Source of the DNA: Bifidobacteriaceae bacterium
GTDB lineage: Bacteria > Actinomycetota > Actinomycetes > Actinomycetales > WQXJ01
Direction of reading: 5' to 3'
Length of the DNA stretch: 7,126 nucleotides
Assembly: GCA_031272565.1 (NCBI GenBank)
Contig: JAISTN010000043.1
Coordinates: 1 to 7,126 of the forward strand
Below, piece by piece: positions 5,847 through 7,126 of the stretch. The notes beneath the pieces were generated by a model. The model had not been told where the DNA came from. It did no database searches and saw nothing but the letters and a program-made list of their open reading frames with translations. A program made the position numbers and the translations under genes. Within the stretch, counting starts at the first letter, position 1; each line of letters opens with the position of its first letter.

Positions 5847-6904
5847 ACCGTCAGCCCGCCGGTGCCCAGCACCGGCGCGTCCATCGCCATCAGTGCCTCG
5901 CCCAGGGCCTCGAAGCCAATCACTTGGCCCACCAGGCGTGTCGGGTCCAGCTTGCCCTGGATGATCAGGTCCAGCATGGCCGGGTAGTCCGCTGCCGCCA
6001 TGCCGTGTGAGCCCGCTACTCGCAACTCCTGGGCCACCACCAGGCCCCAGGGCAGGGCCGCCTCTGCCGCTTGGCCCAGCATCAAGCCGACCTGGACTTG
6101 GCGGCCCCGGCGGCGCAGCGACCGGACCGAGGCCCAGGCCGTAGCCTCCGAACCGACCGCGTCGAGTGCCACGTGGGCACCGCCGTCCAGGTCGCCCCGG
6201 ATCTTAGCGGCGGCGGTCTCCAACGCTGCTCGGTCCGCGGCCGGCCCGCCTGGGCTCTCCAACTTGATGACATGGTCGGCTCCCAGGCCGGCCGCCCGTT
6301 CCAAGGCGGCACCGGACCGGTCCACCGCCACCACCTTGGCGCCCTGGGCCTTGGCGATCAGCACCGCTGCCAAGCCCACGCCGCCGGCGCCAAAGACGGC
6401 CAGCCACTCGCCAGCGGCCAACCCGGCTTGAGCCGTCAGCGCATGAAAAGAAGTGGCGAAGCGGCAGCCCAAGGCGGCGGCCGTGACAAAGTCCATCTCC
6501 GCTGGCAGTGTCACCAAGTTGAAATCGGCCTGCCGTACCACCACTCGCTGCGCGAACGAGCCAGGATGCGTGAAGCCCGGCTGGGTCTGGTCTGGGCAGA
6601 CCTGGGCCTGGCCGGCCTGGCAATAGGCACACACGCCGCAGCCGTTGACGAAGGGCGCCGTCACCCGGTCGCCCACTTTGAACCGTGTCACCGCCGGGCC
6701 CACCGCCGCCACCAGGCCGGCGAACTCGTGCCCGGGCGTCATCGGCAGCGGCACCGGGTCGTGGCCCCGCCAGGCGTGCCAGTCGGACCGGCAAACGCCG
6801 GTTGCCTTGACCTCAATCACCGCCCCTGTGGTGGGGCAAGCCGGTTCCGGAACCTCACGCCAGGCGACCGGGCCGCCCACGGCGTCATATTGAACAGCGC
6901 GCAT
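5825..6904 (-). CDS. Zinc-dependent medium-chain alcohol dehydrogenase (NAD-preferring)
   Basis: A complete 359-aa member of the zinc-containing medium-chain dehydrogenase/reductase superfamily, a cytosolic enzyme oxidising an alcohol or reducing an aldehyde/ketone. Seen: catalytic zinc ligands C38 in GVCRSDWH, H59-E60 in GHE and C147 in LGCRFA; the structural zinc lobe with C89, C92, C95 and C103; the Rossmann loop GAGGVG (172-177); D195 in VVAVDRS at the end of the second strand, which favours NAD over NADP. The length is normal for the family and every expected ligand is present. The exact substrate cannot be named. The ATG at 6904 matches the usual N-terminus (MRAVQYD). No spaced Shine-Dalgarno is present, but a TAGGCT box ends 6 nt upstream, so the mRNA is probably leaderless. 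It appears monocistronic: a 10-bp hairpin follows the stop. Confidence 0.95.
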   Translation of the reverse strand: MRAVQYDAVGGPVAWREVPEPACPTTGAVIEVKATGVCRSDWHAWRGHDPVPLPMTPGHEFAGLVAAVGPAVTRFKVGDRVTAPFVNGCGVCAYCQAGQAQVCPDQTQPGFTHPGSFAQRVVVRQADFNLVTLPAEMDFVTAAALGCRFATSFHALTAQAGLAAGEWLAVFGAGGVGLAAVLIAKAQGAKVVAVDRSGAALERAAGLGADHVIKLESPGGPAADRAALETAAAKIRGDLDGGAHVALDAVGSEATAWASVRSLRRRGRQVQVGLMLGQAAEAALPWGLVVAQELRVAGSHGMAAADYPAMLDLIIQGKLDPTRLVGQVIGFEALGEALMAMDAPVLGTGGLTVAAAGSA

Positions 6905-6910
6905 CCCCCA

Positions 6911-6916
6911 AGCCTA
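6911..6916 (-). promoter_or_regulatory. -10 box of the dehydrogenase, probably leaderless
   Basis: Minus-strand TAGGCT (within TAATAGGCT) ends exactly 6 nt before the ATG, which would put the transcription start on the A of the start codon. TAnnnT boxes at this distance mark leaderless genes in actinobacteria. The GGGGG next to ATG is too close to act as a Shine-Dalgarno. No -35 is evident. Confidence 0.5.
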
Positions 6917-6929
6917 TTAGCCGCCCAGG

Positions 6930-6952
6930 CCGCCGCCCCACGCGGGCGGCGG
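6930..6952. repeat. 9-bp GC hairpin upstream of the dehydrogenase
   Basis: CCGCCGCCC (6930-6938) pairs perfectly with GGGCGGCGG (6944-6952) around a 5-nt loop. It lies 14 bp upstream of the proposed -10 box, so it could be an operator for the dehydrogenase or a terminator for the gene to the right. It could also arise by chance in such GC-rich DNA. Confidence 0.35.
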
Positions 6953-6977
6953 TGCCCGCCATCAACCCAACCGCGGG

Positions 6978-7008
6978 TGGCTACCCGGGTCCAGGTCCAA
7001 GGTGGCCA
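6978..7008. repeat. 31-bp repeat, copy 1, imperfect hairpin
   Basis: It matches 7070-7100 at 30 of 31 positions (C to T at 6982), 92 bp apart; the last 26 bases are identical. The arms TGGCTACC (6978-6985) and GGTGGCCA (7001-7008) pair with one G-T wobble, so the stem survives the single difference between the copies. Confidence 0.65.
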
Positions 7009-7069
7009 CAGCCGGTGTGGGCTTCGTCAGGCGGGGACGGGCGGGAGGTGACTACTCGCGCAGCGGTGT

Positions 7070-7100
7070 TGGCCACCCGGGTCCAGGTCCAAGGTGGCCA
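7070..7100. repeat. 31-bp repeat, copy 2, perfect 8-bp hairpin
   Basis: TGGCCACC (7070-7077) and GGTGGCCA (7093-7100) are exact reverse complements around a 15-nt loop that contains GGTCCAGGTCC. If a minus-strand gene ends at 7101, this hairpin follows its stop directly, which suits a terminator or a dispersed REP-like element. Confidence 0.65.
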
Positions 7101-7126
7101 TCACTGCAGGAAGATGGCGGCCGCGG
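7101..7126 (-). CDS. Possible C-terminal tail of an off-window gene
   Basis: Entering from the right edge on the minus strand, one frame reads AAAIFLQ and then a TGA at 7103-7101, immediately before the repeat hairpin. Stop followed at once by a hairpin, and the hydrophobic residues, make it plausible as the end of a gene. Seven codons are too few to prove it, and the two other minus frames stay open longer, into the repeat. Confidence 0.22.

Noticed and set aside
5175..5987. Plus-strand open frame of 270 codons
   Set aside because: It spans the antisense of two genes, a terminator-like hairpin and the 25-bp repeats, with no protein-like motifs.
6071..7051. Plus-strand open frame of 326 codons
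   Set aside because: It lies opposite the complete dehydrogenase and runs into non-coding repeats; no domain is visible.
6978..7100. CRISPR array
   Set aside because: Only two units, 61-bp spacer, no cas genes.

Overview
The window is GC-rich DNA whose credible genes all lie on the minus strand, so it reads right to left. Leaderless-looking starts with a TAnnnT box 6-7 nt before the start codon, GC-rich hairpins without U-tracts as apparent terminators, and the high-GC codon usage point to a high-GC Gram-positive (Actinomycetota). Genus cannot be set from sequence alone.

Right to left: a possible C-terminal tail of an off-window gene (7101-7126), followed by two 31-bp hairpin-forming repeats; a zinc-dependent alcohol dehydrogenase (5825-6904) with a likely leaderless promoter, a strong hairpin after its stop, and a 25-bp copy of its own 3' end 145 bp further on; a 164-aa protein of unknown function (5121-5615) with a conserved-looking C-terminal domain; a 328-bp non-coding stretch (4793-5120) holding a 140-nt structured element closed by a perfect 14-bp inverted repeat; a reverse transcriptase (3479-4792) with an intact YSDD catalytic motif; an AT-rich inverted-repeat operator/promoter (3380-3423); an AbrB/SpoVT-type regulator (2923-3345); an AarF/ABC1/UbiB-family atypical kinase (1267-2904) 18 bp behind it, ending in a 15-bp terminator-like hairpin; and a Bcr/CflA-type drug-efflux MFS transporter running off the left edge (1-1052).

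The most interesting part is 3479-5615. A stand-alone RT, with no maturase/endonuclease domain and no group II intron RNA recognisable around it, sits downstream of a compact, multi-hairpin, end-paired element on the same strand, which begins two bases after the stop of a small unknown gene. This layout (small ORF - end-paired RNA - RT) resembles retrons and the ncRNA-using defence RTs, but the RT lacks retron hallmarks that I can see. It may be an unassigned RT system; that function is inference. The AbrB-UbiB pair looks like a separate two-gene operon with its own operator. The dehydrogenase and transporter are ordinary accessory metabolism/efflux genes.
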